DNA of 10,966 nucleotides from assembly GCA_964359095.1 (NCBI GenBank), contig CAYHRJ010000037.1:1-10966 (forward strand), in the 5' to 3' direction. A program made the translations under genes and the position numbers. This document shows, piece after piece, positions 1-6,415 of this stretch. The notes beneath the pieces were generated by a model that made no database searches, had not been told where the DNA came from, and was given only the letters and a program-made list of their open reading frames with translations. Source of the stretch: JACRJW01 sp964359095 (GTDB lineage: Bacteria; Patescibacteriota; Patescibacteriia; UBA9934; GWF2-40-263). Each line of letters begins with the position of its first letter. Within the stretch, counting starts at the first letter, position 1.

Positions 1-3
1 AAA

Positions 4-59
4 CTGGACATTTCTACTTCCCGTAGAGCTGGACATTTTAACTTCCGTTTGACAAGGGG
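4..59. repeat. Two 18-bp direct repeats, possible insertion-sequence end
   Basis: Two copies of an 18-bp unit, CTGGACATTTCTACTTCC (4-21) and CTGGACATTTTAACTTCC (29-46), differ at two positions and lie 25 bp apart. They are followed by TTTGACAAGGGG (48-59). Spaced repeats with a GGACATTT core resemble, from memory, the multiply repeated ends of some transposons with rve/IstA-like integrases. No transposase is visible because the window begins here, so the element would lie to the left. The assignment to an insertion sequence is inference; the repeats themselves are seen directly. Confidence 0.45.
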
Positions 60-68
60 GATTTTCAA

Positions 69-97
69 TTGACAATCTTTCAAAAAATCTCTAAGCT
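69..97 (+). promoter_or_regulatory. Candidate promoter for tig
   Basis: A perfect TTGACA (69-74) is followed after 17 bp by a weak TAAGCT (92-97). It lies between the repeat pair and the tig start. The TTG inside this hexamer could formally open the tig reading frame 33 codons early, but it is better read as a -35 element. The -10 match is poor. Confidence 0.3.
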
Positions 98-123
98 CCT
101 CACACTTTTATCGCTCCCACCAC

Positions 124-159
124 CTCATCTACCTTATCTACCTTTTCTACCTCATCTAC
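124..159 (+). repeat. Four tandem 9-bp repeats in the tig leader
   Basis: Four consecutive 9-mers, CTCATCTAC, CTTATCTAC, CTTTTCTAC and CTCATCTAC, form a pyrimidine-rich tract ending 8 nt before the tig ATG. The following CTACCCCT looks like a decayed fifth unit. If translated in the tig frame the tract would give a Leu-Pro-aromatic repeat unlike any trigger factor N-terminus, so it is best treated as untranslated leader. The usual SD position is occupied by this repeat. Confidence 0.7.
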
Positions 160-167
160 CTACCCCT

Positions 168-1457
168 ATGCCCGACATCAAAATCGAGATGCTTGAAAAA
201 AATCAAATCAAACTTACGTTCACGATCACCCAAGAAGAAGCCTGGCCGTATCTTGAGGAAGCGGCAAAGCGCATTTCAACCCAAACGCAGATTCCAGGGT
301 TTAGACCTGGACATGCTGGGTATGAAATTGTGAAACAACGTGTCGGAGAAATGAAAATTCTTGAAGAAGCCCTCGAACCGCTTGTACGCAAGTCCTATGT
401 TGGCGCAATCCTTTCAGAAAATTTAGACACGGTCGGTTCACCAAAAATCGATGTGGAAAAACTCGCACCAGGAAACGACATCGTGTTCACTGCTGTGGTG
501 ACACGTATGCCTGAAGCAAAAACGCTCGCGGACTTTCGAAAACTTTCTGTGAAAGTACGAAAGGCTGCAGTCGAAGAAAAAGAAATCGATCTCGCGCTCA
601 AAGACCTCACCCGCATGCAGACAAAGGAAGCCCGTGCTCCTCAGAGCGAAGTGGTCAGTGAAAAAGACAAGGTCGTGATCAGCATGAACATGAAACGCGA
701 AGGCGTTCCTGTTGAAGGTGGTCAATCTCCAAACCACGTGGTGTATCTCACTGAGGATTACTATATTCCAGGATTCAAAACTGAGTTGATCGGCATGAAG
801 GAAGGGGAGCAAAAAACCTTCACGCTTCCGTTTCCAAAAGAACACCCACAAAAGCTTTTAGCTGGGAAAGATGTCGAGTTTGATGTTGTTGTCAAAGAAT
901 TATTTCATCTTGAGCCTCCGGCGATGGACGATGCTTTTGCGACAACGCTTGGAATGAAGACGCTTCAAGAGCTACGCGACGCGATTAAAAAAAATCTGCT
1001 TGTCGAAAAAGAACAGGAAGCACGAGTGGGAGAGGAAAAAGAAATGCTAGAACTGCTCGCGAACAAATCCCAGTTTGATGAAATTCCTGATCTACTCTTG
1101 AACGAAGAAATCAACAAGATGATCGGCGAACTGAAACGTGCGATCGAAGCTCAAGGCCTGGACTTTGATACCTACGTCCAAAATCTCAAAAAAACCCTCG
1201 CGGAGTTGAAGCTCGACTTCACCCCACAAGGACTTATGCGCATCAAAGTTGCCATCGCCATGCGAGACGTGGCAAAACAAGAAAACGTTGAGGTGAAAGA
1301 TTCAGAACTGGATGAGGAACTCGATCGCCTCGCTGCACAATACGAAGACAAAGAAACAAAAGACCGCGTCTATTCCCCTGAGTACCGCGACCACACAGAG
1401 CAAGTTTTAAAAAATAGAAAAGTGATCGAGCTGCTCCGTGGAATCATGATAAAGTAG
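168..1457 (+). CDS. tig: Trigger factor, ribosome-associated chaperone and prolyl isomerase
   Basis: Trigger factor binds at the ribosomal exit tunnel and shields nascent chains; its middle domain is an FKBP-type peptidyl-prolyl isomerase. The 429-residue product matches the family length. The N-terminal ribosome-binding domain carries the signature loop GFRPG (residues 44-48; GFRxG in the family). The FKBP-like domain spans about 155-245 and ends in GKDVEFDVVVKEL. The rest is the helical, Glu/Lys-rich C-terminal substrate cradle. I chose the ATG at 168 because the family begins just before a segment like EKNQIKLTFTI; the frame is open back to a TTG at 69, but that extension is low-complexity Leu/Pro and overlaps a -35 hexamer. 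No SD precedes 168. A DUF167 gene follows after 8 nt, so the two are probably co-transcribed. Confidence 0.95.
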   Translation: MPDIKIEMLEKNQIKLTFTITQEEAWPYLEEAAKRISTQTQIPGFRPGHAGYEIVKQRVGEMKILEEALEPLVRKSYVGAILSENLDTVGSPKIDVEKLAPGNDIVFTAVVTRMPEAKTLADFRKLSVKVRKAAVEEKEIDLALKDLTRMQTKEARAPQSEVVSEKDKVVISMNMKREGVPVEGGQSPNHVVYLTEDYYIPGFKTELIGMKEGEQKTFTLPFPKEHPQKLLAGKDVEFDVVVKELFHLEPPAMDDAFATTLGMKTLQELRDAIKKNLLVEKEQEARVGEEKEMLELLANKSQFDEIPDLLLNEEINKMIGELKRAIEAQGLDFDTYVQNLKKTLAELKLDFTPQGLMRIKVAIAMRDVAKQENVEVKDSELDEELDRLAAQYEDKETKDRVYSPEYRDHTEQVLKNRKVIELLRGIMIK

Positions 1458-1465
1458 CTGTCGTT

Positions 1466-1681
1466 ATGATTCTCACCGTCCATGTCAAACCAAATGCCCG
1501 CAAAAATAGCATTGAATGGATTGATGAGGACACGCTCAAGGTGTCTGTTCCAGCAGTGCCTGAGAACGGGAAGGCGAATAAAGCTGTGATTGAGTTGCTG
1601 GCTGAGGAGCTCAAACTCCAAAAAAGCCAGATCGAGATCGTCAGGGGGCTCACGGCCAAGATCAAACAAATCAAAATCTAA
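1466..1681 (+). CDS. yggU: DUF167 / UPF0235 (YggU-like) protein
   Basis: This 71-residue protein belongs to the DUF167 (YggU/UPF0235) family, small alpha/beta proteins of uncertain biochemical role. Diagnostic segments are VHVKPNARKNSI near the start and the central VPAVPENGKANKAVIELLAEEL region, equivalent to the family's P-x-(D/E)-GKAN-x-A motif. The C-terminal strand GLTAKIKQIKI replaces the usual G-x-(S/T)-x-x-K pattern. It starts 8 nt after the tig stop without its own SD, which suggests translational coupling in a tig operon. A strong hairpin begins at its stop codon. The family call is secure; no function is claimed. Confidence 0.88.
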   Translation: MILTVHVKPNARKNSIEWIDEDTLKVSVPAVPENGKANKAVIELLAEELKLQKSQIEIVRGLTAKIKQIKI

Positions 1682-1714
1682 AAAACACCCTGAGTTATAT
1701 CAAAGGGTGTTTTT
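1681..1714. terminator. Bidirectional intrinsic terminator between convergent genes
   Basis: A perfect 11-bp stem, AAAAACACCCT (1681-1691) with AGGGTGTTTTT (1704-1714), encloses a 12-nt loop. T-rich tracts occur on both strands, so it can end tig-yggU on the + strand and rpmH-rnpA-yidD on the - strand. The last yidD codons lie within the right arm and loop. Confidence 0.85.
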
Positions 1715-1949
1715 GATTTGGGACAGGATCAAGTCCTCCACTTGATAGGGGATTGCACCTCAAAACCCTCCAAAAGGACAACAAAAGTCCTTTTCTTGCT
1801 CCAAAGCGTTCAATACTGTCATGGCCATACTGTGAGCAGGAAGGGTAAAAACGGCAGAACCCTTGAGGAAACAGAGGTTTTACAAGTCCATGATCTGGAG
1901 AAAGGGTCAGCTGGTAAGCGCGGATGAGATGAATGAGCAGCCATTTCAT
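1695..1949 (-). CDS. yidD: Membrane protein insertion efficiency factor YidD
   Basis: YidD is a small membrane-associated protein that assists YidC-dependent membrane insertion. The 84-residue product shows the family pattern in order: LIRAYQLTLSP near the N-terminus, CRFYPSCSQYG with its cysteines and proline, a G-containing helix, then RVLRCNPLSSGGLDPVP. Its ATG overlaps the rnpA stop by 4 nt (ATGA), a typical translational coupling, and it is third in the conserved rpmH-rnpA-yidD order. yidC, which often follows, is absent here: the operon ends at the shared terminator against the tig operon. Confidence 0.95.
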   Translation of the reverse strand: MKWLLIHLIRAYQLTLSPDHGLVKPLFPQGFCRFYPSCSQYGHDSIERFGARKGLLLSFWRVLRCNPLSSGGLDPVPNQKHPLI

Positions 1950-2284
1950 AAAAGTCTGGCTTTCTTGAAACTTGAGAGAAGCTGGGTCTCTAACTCTGCA
2001 TACTTGGCAGAAAGTGCCTCTTTTCTTGGCAAAAGACCAACATCCCAGCCGCCTTTCATCTGCAAAAGATGTGCATAAATGATCGCTCGCACACGTCGCT
2101 TAATTCGGTTGCGATCAACAGCACTCTTGGCCGTCTTCACACCAACCACGACGGCAAATCGTGATACCAGAAGACCATTTGGACGAATCTTCATACCAAC
2201 AAGCGACCCAAAAACGCTCCTGCCTTTGGCAAAGAGCGTTTTTACATCTTTTTCATGTCGTAGTCGGTACTCCTGCGGCAACAT
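1946..2284 (-). CDS. rnpA: Ribonuclease P protein component
   Basis: RnpA is the protein subunit that helps the RNase P RNA remove 5' leaders from pre-tRNAs. The 112-residue product is of normal size. It begins with LPQEYRLRHEKDVKTLFAKG, matching the family's (R)L-x-x-x-x-(D/E)F start. The hallmark RNR motif is AVDRNRIKRRVRAII (residues about 61-75), the arginine-rich helix that contacts the catalytic RNA. The gene begins 9 nt after the rpmH stop and overlaps yidD by 4 nt. Only a weak GAG precedes the start, so translation is probably coupled to rpmH. Confidence 0.94.
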   Translation of the reverse strand: MLPQEYRLRHEKDVKTLFAKGRSVFGSLVGMKIRPNGLLVSRFAVVVGVKTAKSAVDRNRIKRRVRAIIYAHLLQMKGGWDVGLLPRKEALSAKYAELETQLLSSFKKARLL

Positions 2285-2293
2285 AGCTCGAAT

Positions 2294-2443
2294 TTATTTG
2301 CCTGTTTTGACTGTAAGTCTCTTTCGTCCACGCGCCCGACGACGTTTCAAAACATCACGTCCTGTGGAGCTCTTCATGCGTGCACGGAAACCATGAACTT
2401 TCGCTCGCTGTTTTTTCTTTGGTTGATACGTTCGCTTTGGCAT
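2294..2443 (-). CDS. rpmH: 50S ribosomal protein L34
   Basis: This 49-codon gene encodes L34: MPKRTYQPKKKQRAKVHGF at the start, then FRARMKSSTGRDVLKRRR and a basic end RGRKRLTVKTGK. KRTYQP, HGFRARM, and G-R-x-V-L-x-x-R-R-x-x-G-R-K-R-L are all family signatures. The protein binds 23S rRNA in the large subunit. It heads the rpmH-rnpA-yidD operon and is divergent from dnaA across the origin-proximal region. The sequence just upstream (cttatctcctcggt on the coding strand) carries no AGGAGG-type SD. Confidence 0.97.
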   Translation of the reverse strand: MPKRTYQPKKKQRAKVHGFRARMKSSTGRDVLKRRRARGRKRLTVKTGK

Positions 2444-2599
2444 ACCGAGGAGATAAGTCAAATTTCAATACAAAGATACTAACATACTGTCCACAATTCA
2501 TCAACCTCTATGCACAGATTTTCACGACTTGCTCACTTATACACAACTGTTCTACACTGTTGCGCAGCGTAACTTTTTAGGAGGAACAACCATTGCTCT
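2444..2599. promoter_or_regulatory. rpmH-dnaA divergent intergenic region with DnaA-box-like sites
   Basis: This 156-bp AT-rich spacer must hold the divergent promoters of rpmH and dnaA. DnaA-box-like 9-mers are CTGTCCACA (2487-2495, 7 of 9 to TTATCCACA), CTATGCACA (2508-2516, one mismatch to TTATNCACA) and TTATACACA (2537-2545, full match to TTATNCACA). A weak - strand promoter candidate is TTGATG, 17 bp, TAGTAT. Together with the boxes downstream of dnaA this suggests a bipartite origin and dnaA autoregulation. The boxes are visible; the function is inferred from the standard dnaA context. Confidence 0.6.
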
Positions 2600-2637
2600 A
2601 TGAACACCAACGACCTTTGGCAAGCTGTATTGGGTGA
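2593..2637 (+). other. Short TTG-initiated reading frame overlapping the dnaA start
   Basis: The only SD upstream of dnaA, AGGAGG at 2579-2584, is 15 nt from the dnaA ATG but 8 nt from a TTG at 2593. That TTG opens a 14-codon frame (MLYEHQRPLASCIG) that overlaps the first dnaA codons out of frame and stops at 2635-2637. It may be a regulatory overlapping frame or an accident of a long SD spacing. Nothing in the short peptide itself indicates a function. Confidence 0.3.
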
Positions 2638-3994
2638 GCTCGAATTGGGCTTAAGTAAAGCAAACTTTACAACATGGTTTAAAAGCACTTTTATTTCTGA
2701 AGTTGATGCGCACGCCGTTGTTATTGGAGTCCCAAACATGTTTACAAAAGCTTGGCTAGAAAAAAAATACGCGCGAGAAATCATGCGCTCACTACAAGAA
2801 CATAGTAATGGTGTCATCAAACAGCTCAGTTATCGCGTGGAAGGACGACCCACTGTTCCTCGCGACATCCCTTTATTTGAAAAAGAAGCTGTCCAAGCTC
2901 CTCAACCAGCAATGCACGTACACCATCAAACCGCTCCACAACCTCAACAACACGAAATACGCACAGGAGAATTTTCCCTCAACGGCAAATACTGTTTTGA
3001 AACATTCATTGTTGGAAAACAAAACGAGCTTGCGCACGCTGCCTCTCAAGCCGTTACAAATCAACCAGGCGGCGTCTATAATCCGCTCTACATCTACGGT
3101 GGTGTAGGCTTGGGCAAAACCCATTTGCTCCAGGCGATTGGCAATGAGCTGATTCGCAAAAACCCTCAAACAAAAATCCTCTACGTCACCAGCGAGCGTT
3201 TTACAAATGATTTTATTGGAGCTTTGCGATCAAATCGCATGACGGAATTTAAAAATCGCTACCGTACAGTGGACATTCTCTTGGTCGACGACATCCAGTT
3301 TTTTGGAGGAAAAGAAGAAACACAGGAAGAATTTTTCCACACATTCAACCAGCTCCATCAAAACAACCGACAAATCGTCATATCCTCAGATCGCCCACCC
3401 AAAGCTATCTCAGGACTTGAGGATCGTCTTATTTCACGATTTGAATGTGGGATGCTCGCTGACGTTGGCTCACCTGACTTTGAAACACGCGTTGCCATTC
3501 TGGAAACAAAGTGCCGAGAAAAAATGTACCAGCTTGAACGCGAAATCATCCATCATGTGGCAACGGTCGTACAAACAAACGTCCGTGAACTCGAAGGCGC
3601 GCTCAACAAAATCATTGCTTTTCATCAGTTCAAAAACATCAAGCCTTCCATTGAAACTGTAAAGCCAATCCTCACGAGCTTCCAGCCTATCTCCAGCCGC
3701 AAGAGTGTTACGCCCAAACAACTCATTCATACGGTCGCCCTTTATTTCGATGTCCACCTAGACGATCTTCTTGGAAAAAGCCGCCAGAAGCGTCTCGCAT
3801 TCCCTCGCCAAATCGTGATGTACCTCATGCGCGAGGAAATGAAGTCGAGCTACCCATCGATCGGCACAGAGCTCGGTGGTCGCGACCACACCACAGCCAT
3901 GCACGCCTACGACAAAATTACTAACTGTTTGCTTGAAGATGAAAAGCTTCAACATGATCTGGAACTCATTAAGCAGAAGTTATACGCTCTCTAA
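2600..3994 (+). CDS. dnaA: Chromosomal replication initiator DnaA
   Basis: DnaA binds 9-mer boxes at oriC, oligomerises with ATP and melts the origin. All domains are present in 464 residues. Domain I (1-75) has LWQAVLGELEL and TTWFKSTF; a Gln/Pro/His-rich linker covers about 90-120; the AAA+ domain starts near 125 with Walker A GGVGLGKT (167-174), Walker B ILLVDD (226-231), sensor I IVISSDRPP (259-267) and the box VII arginine segment GLEDRLISRF (272-281). Domain IV carries the DNA-binding signature GTELGGRDHTTAMHAYDKI (422-440). The ATG at 2600 is the family start even though the SD is unusually far away (15 nt). The stop codon is embedded in a DnaA-box-like 9-mer. Confidence 0.98.
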   Translation: MNTNDLWQAVLGELELGLSKANFTTWFKSTFISEVDAHAVVIGVPNMFTKAWLEKKYAREIMRSLQEHSNGVIKQLSYRVEGRPTVPRDIPLFEKEAVQAPQPAMHVHHQTAPQPQQHEIRTGEFSLNGKYCFETFIVGKQNELAHAASQAVTNQPGGVYNPLYIYGGVGLGKTHLLQAIGNELIRKNPQTKILYVTSERFTNDFIGALRSNRMTEFKNRYRTVDILLVDDIQFFGGKEETQEEFFHTFNQLHQNNRQIVISSDRPPKAISGLEDRLISRFECGMLADVGSPDFETRVAILETKCREKMYQLEREIIHHVATVVQTNVRELEGALNKIIAFHQFKNIKPSIETVKPILTSFQPISSRKSVTPKQLIHTVALYFDVHLDDLLGKSRQKRLAFPRQIVMYLMREEMKSSYPSIGTELGGRDHTTAMHAYDKITNCLLEDEKLQHDLELIKQKLYAL

Positions 3995-4235
3995 TCCACA
4001 ATTTGTAAACGAGTGGATATGTGGCATATAACCATCTGTAAAAAGCTGTGGATGAATAAAGCCGCTACTCGACTCAAAAAACTTTCCACTGTTTGCCCAC
4101 TTATGCATTCCATCCTTCATCCACATTTGTGCGATCAGAAATGGCTTTAAACGCAGGCCGAAACCTTCTTTTCCACTTCTCTCACAACCTCTACTGTCAC
4201 TTCTATTTTTCTTCTTCTTAAATCCCATTCTAATT
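3992..4235. other. Putative oriC between dnaA and dnaN
   Basis: The 241-bp dnaA-dnaN gap holds three 9-mers with one mismatch to the DnaA box TTATCCACA: TAATCCACA (3992-4000, overlapping the dnaA stop), TGTGGATGA (4047-4055, reverse orientation) and TCATCCACA (4117-4125), the last two being exact reverse complements of each other. A weaker AGTGGATAT lies at 4012-4020. The right end (4171-4235) is a strand-biased pyrimidine tract leading into TTAAATCC and TAATT, a plausible unwinding element. The location is the commonest one for bacterial origins. There is no SD before dnaN. Confidence 0.65.
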
Positions 4236-5372
4236 ATGAAGCTCTCCTGCACTCGAGATAACCTACATCAAGGACTCGCAATCACGAGTCATATGATGAC
4301 CAAGAATGTCAATCTTCCAATCCTTCAAAACGTTCTTGTAAAAGCAGAAGGAGGAATCATTCGGTTTACGGCAACAAATCTAGAAATGGCAGTGAACTGT
4401 ACTGTCCGTGGAAAAGTAGAAGAGGCAGGACAGTACACGATTCCATCAAAACTTTTTTTTGATTACGTTTCACTCCTTCCAAATGAGACTATTAGAATTG
4501 AAACACAAGATCAAAATGCACGGGTGGAGTGTGGAAGCCATAAGACAAAAATTCATGGGCTTGGAGCATCAGAGTTTCCGCTTGTTCCTCGAGTTGAAGG
4601 TGGAAAAGCTTTCCAAATTCCAGTGGAAGAATTCAAGCGAGCACTCTTCCAGGTCTTGTTTGCTGTGGCGACGAATGAATCACGCCCAGAACTCACAGGT
4701 GTTGCATTTTCGTTTTTCCCACACGAGGGAGAAGGAAGGCTTACACTTGCCTCAACTGATTCGTATCGATTGGCAGAGAAAACCATTCCTCTTGTTTCAT
4801 CTGTGGATGAGCCTTTCTCCATTGTTGTTCCATCAAAAACACTCCATGAAGTGAATCGTATTTTGTCTGTGTTCAAAGACGATGTTGAACTTCCCTCAAG
4901 CCTGACCATGCATCTTTCCAACGCGCAACTTGTATTTACCTACGGTCATGTTGAGCTCATCTCACGAACGATTGATGAGAAATATCCTGACTATAAATCG
5001 ATCGTTCCTTCACACTTTCAAACACATACAGAGATCGACCGTGAAGACTTTGTAAAAGCGGTGAAGACAGCGAGTTTGTTTTCGCGTACAGGATTGAATG
5101 ACATTGTTCTCACGTTTCATCCTGAGGGTCGTGAGCTTTCTGTAAGCGCCACAGACGCCACTCGCGGAGACAACACCACAAACTGCTCAGCTGACATTAC
5201 TGGACAGCAAAATTCTGTCACCGTAAACTATCGGTATCTCTTGGATGGCCTGCAGGCGATCACTTCTGATCAAGTTGTCTTTGAGATGATCGATGCTGGA
5301 AATCCATGTCTGCTGTCGCCAAAAGATACAACTGACGTGTATCGTTACGTCATCATGCCAATTAAACAGTAA
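4236..5372 (+). CDS. dnaN: DNA polymerase III beta sliding clamp
   Basis: The beta clamp is a ring-shaped homodimer that tethers the replicative polymerase to DNA. The 378-residue product has the three-domain length of the family. It starts with MKLSCTRDNLHQGLAITSHM and continues with LPILQNVLVKAEGG and TATNLEMAVNCTVRGKVEEAG in domain 1; LTGVAFSF and LASTDSYRLAEK in domain 2; and a C-terminal YRYVIMPIKQ, the counterpart of the usual YVIMP-M/I-x-L end that helps line the peptide-binding pocket. It follows the putative origin directly, in the canonical dnaA-dnaN order. The start is the only reasonable one, though no SD precedes it. recF and gyrB do not follow. Confidence 0.97.
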   Translation: MKLSCTRDNLHQGLAITSHMMTKNVNLPILQNVLVKAEGGIIRFTATNLEMAVNCTVRGKVEEAGQYTIPSKLFFDYVSLLPNETIRIETQDQNARVECGSHKTKIHGLGASEFPLVPRVEGGKAFQIPVEEFKRALFQVLFAVATNESRPELTGVAFSFFPHEGEGRLTLASTDSYRLAEKTIPLVSSVDEPFSIVVPSKTLHEVNRILSVFKDDVELPSSLTMHLSNAQLVFTYGHVELISRTIDEKYPDYKSIVPSHFQTHTEIDREDFVKAVKTASLFSRTGLNDIVLTFHPEGRELSVSATDATRGDNTTNCSADITGQQNSVTVNYRYLLDGLQAITSDQVVFEMIDAGNPCLLSPKDTTDVYRYVIMPIKQ

Positions 5373-5384
5373 CTAACTTAATCC

Positions 5385-5476
5385 GTCATCCCGACCGCAG
5401 GACGTTCGACGGCCGAAGCGGAGGGATCTCAGCAGCTGTTGAGATCCCTCGACTCGGATGCCTCGCTCGGGATGAC
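5385..5476. repeat. Nested palindromic repeat downstream of dnaN
   Basis: Two nested inverted repeats are visible: outer arms GTCATCCCGA (5385-5394) and TCGGGATGAC (5467-5476), and inner arms GAGGGATCTCA (5421-5431) and TGAGATCCCTC (5440-5450) around GCAGCTGT. Both arm pairs are perfect; the segments between them are unequal (26 and 16 nt). This arrangement resembles dispersed REP/MITE-like elements containing GTCATCCCGA and GAGGGATCT motifs. It is not followed by a T-run, so it is not a classical terminator, though it could impede or protect dnaN transcripts. Confidence 0.75.
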
Positions 5477-5486
5477 AGAAAGATTT

Positions 5487-5585
5487 ATGCCAGAGAAATC
5501 AAACAATGCACTTCTGTGGGCGATCGGTGTGATCCTCATCGTGCTTGGTATTATTTACTTTTCTGTAACAGGAGGCTCTGGTTGA
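5487..5585 (+). CDS. Small single-span membrane peptide (32 aa)
   Basis: A 32-codon frame begins MPEKSNNALLWAIGVILIVL and ends IIYFSVTGGSG. Residues 8-26 (ALLWAIGVILIVLGIIYFS) make one hydrophobic transmembrane helix after a short polar N-terminus; the tail is a flexible GGSG. No family is recognised. Its TGA overlaps the TTG start of the next gene (TTGA), and the SD of that gene (AGGAGG) lies inside this frame, which argues that both are translated and coupled. It starts 10 nt after the palindromic repeat with only a weak AGAAAG upstream. Confidence 0.55.
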   Translation: MPEKSNNALLWAIGVILIVLGIIYFSVTGGSG

Positions 5586-5767
5586 AGCAGATCATCGAGT
5601 CTGGGATGAACACCGCCGTGTTTGCCAACAACGCGATGATTGACCGTTCTGCGATCGACGCGAATCCGTCTCTGTACGAGGAAGTTGTGACGGTTGAGGT
5701 GCAGATTCCATCAAAAGGTAAGGCTGTGACTATAATGGAAACGCTGAGGTTGAACTCACACTTGTGA
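5582..5767 (+). CDS. Unknown small protein, possibly frameshifted near its end
   Basis: The TTG at 5582 has an excellent SD, AGGAGG (5570-5575), at 6-nt spacing, giving a 61-residue product starting LKQIIESGMNTAVFANNAMI. No family is recognised. The first 50 codons look protein-like. The last part (MET-LRLNSHL) does not, whereas the -1 frame from about 5731 reads YNGNAEVELTLVKA, an alternating strand-like sequence that better continues VEVQIPSKGKAVT. A single-base loss near 5731 would explain this. The restored frame would run to a TAG at 5815-5817, inside the terminator hairpin, so the true end is uncertain. A function in the envelope is only suggested by the adjacent membrane peptide. Confidence 0.5.
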   Translation: MKQIIESGMNTAVFANNAMIDRSAIDANPSLYEEVVTVEVQIPSKGKAVTIMETLRLNSHL

Positions 5768-5787
5768 AAGCGATTTGTAGATTTATG

Positions 5788-5815
5788 AAGACGAGGGCGT
5801 TGGCTCTCGTCTTTT
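5788..5815 (+). terminator. Intrinsic terminator after the small-gene pair
   Basis: AAGACGAG (5788-5795) pairs with CTCGTCTT (5806-5813) around a 10-nt loop; the right arm runs into TTTT (5812-5815). It separates the two small genes from the UPF0462 gene. Confidence 0.75.
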
Positions 5816-5837
5816 AGATTTGTTAGGATTGAATCAC

Positions 5838-6380
5838 ATGATCAAAATTCCACAACAACCAGAAGTCCTCACACTGCGCGTCGATCATCTTTGGGATGGA
5901 GACGTTTGTGCCGACGATCGTCTGTGGGCAGGTGTCGAGCTCTCACAAAACAAAGAGGGAATCATGGTGCGTGTTACAGCTCCCGTCCTACACGAGCAAA
6001 GCGTTCCTGATTTTCCCATGGGCTCGCGCGTGGAAGGACTTTGGAATTTTGATGTGGTCGAGTTATTTTTCGTGGGTCCTGGGCACCAGTATCTCGAGCT
6101 CGAGCTGGGAGCTGGCGGGCATTTCTTGATTCTTGGATTTGATTCAATCCGCCGGCGATCAAATGCCTATGAGACATTTCAGCCCATCGTGAGGTTTGAA
6201 AAGACAGCGGACAAACAATGGGTGAGCGAGATGACGATTCCGTGGAAAATGGTGCCTGAGAATCTTCGTGCACTGAATGCCTTTGCGATCATGGCCGGAC
6301 AGTTCTTGGCGTACGGAGCCCTTCCTGGAATCGAACCAGATTTTCACCAGCCCGATTTTTATCCTGCAGTGAGTTTGTGA
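5838..6380 (+). CDS. UPF0462 / C4orf33-like protein with a family 9 carbohydrate-binding-like fold
   Basis: The 180-residue product resembles the UPF0462 family, known from the vertebrate C4orf33 proteins and scattered bacteria, whose function is not established. Shared landmarks, recalled rather than searched, are the early HLWDGD (17-22), the central GLWNFDVVELFF (67-78) with YLELELGAGGHFL (85-97), a strand-turn RRRSN, WVSEMTIPW (128-136), NAFAIMAG (147-154) and a PDFHQPDFYP end (168-177). The order of strands fits a beta-sandwich of the family 9 carbohydrate-binding type. ATG 5838 has an AGGA at 9-nt spacing and starts at the conserved N-terminus, so an in-frame TTG at 5820 is less likely. 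It has no signal peptide and is probably cytoplasmic. It is monocistronic behind a terminator. Confidence 0.7.
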   Translation: MIKIPQQPEVLTLRVDHLWDGDVCADDRLWAGVELSQNKEGIMVRVTAPVLHEQSVPDFPMGSRVEGLWNFDVVELFFVGPGHQYLELELGAGGHFLILGFDSIRRRSNAYETFQPIVRFEKTADKQWVSEMTIPWKMVPENLRALNAFAIMAGQFLAYGALPGIEPDFHQPDFYPAVSL

Positions 6381-6415
6381 GGTTGTTTTTAACGAGCCTA
6401 GCTAATCGTGACTCT

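Noticed and set aside
69..167. Upstream extension of trigger factor from a TTG at 69
   Set aside because: The extra 33 residues are a Leu/Pro-rich translation of tandem repeats with no counterpart in trigger factors, and the TTG is part of a -35-like TTGACA.
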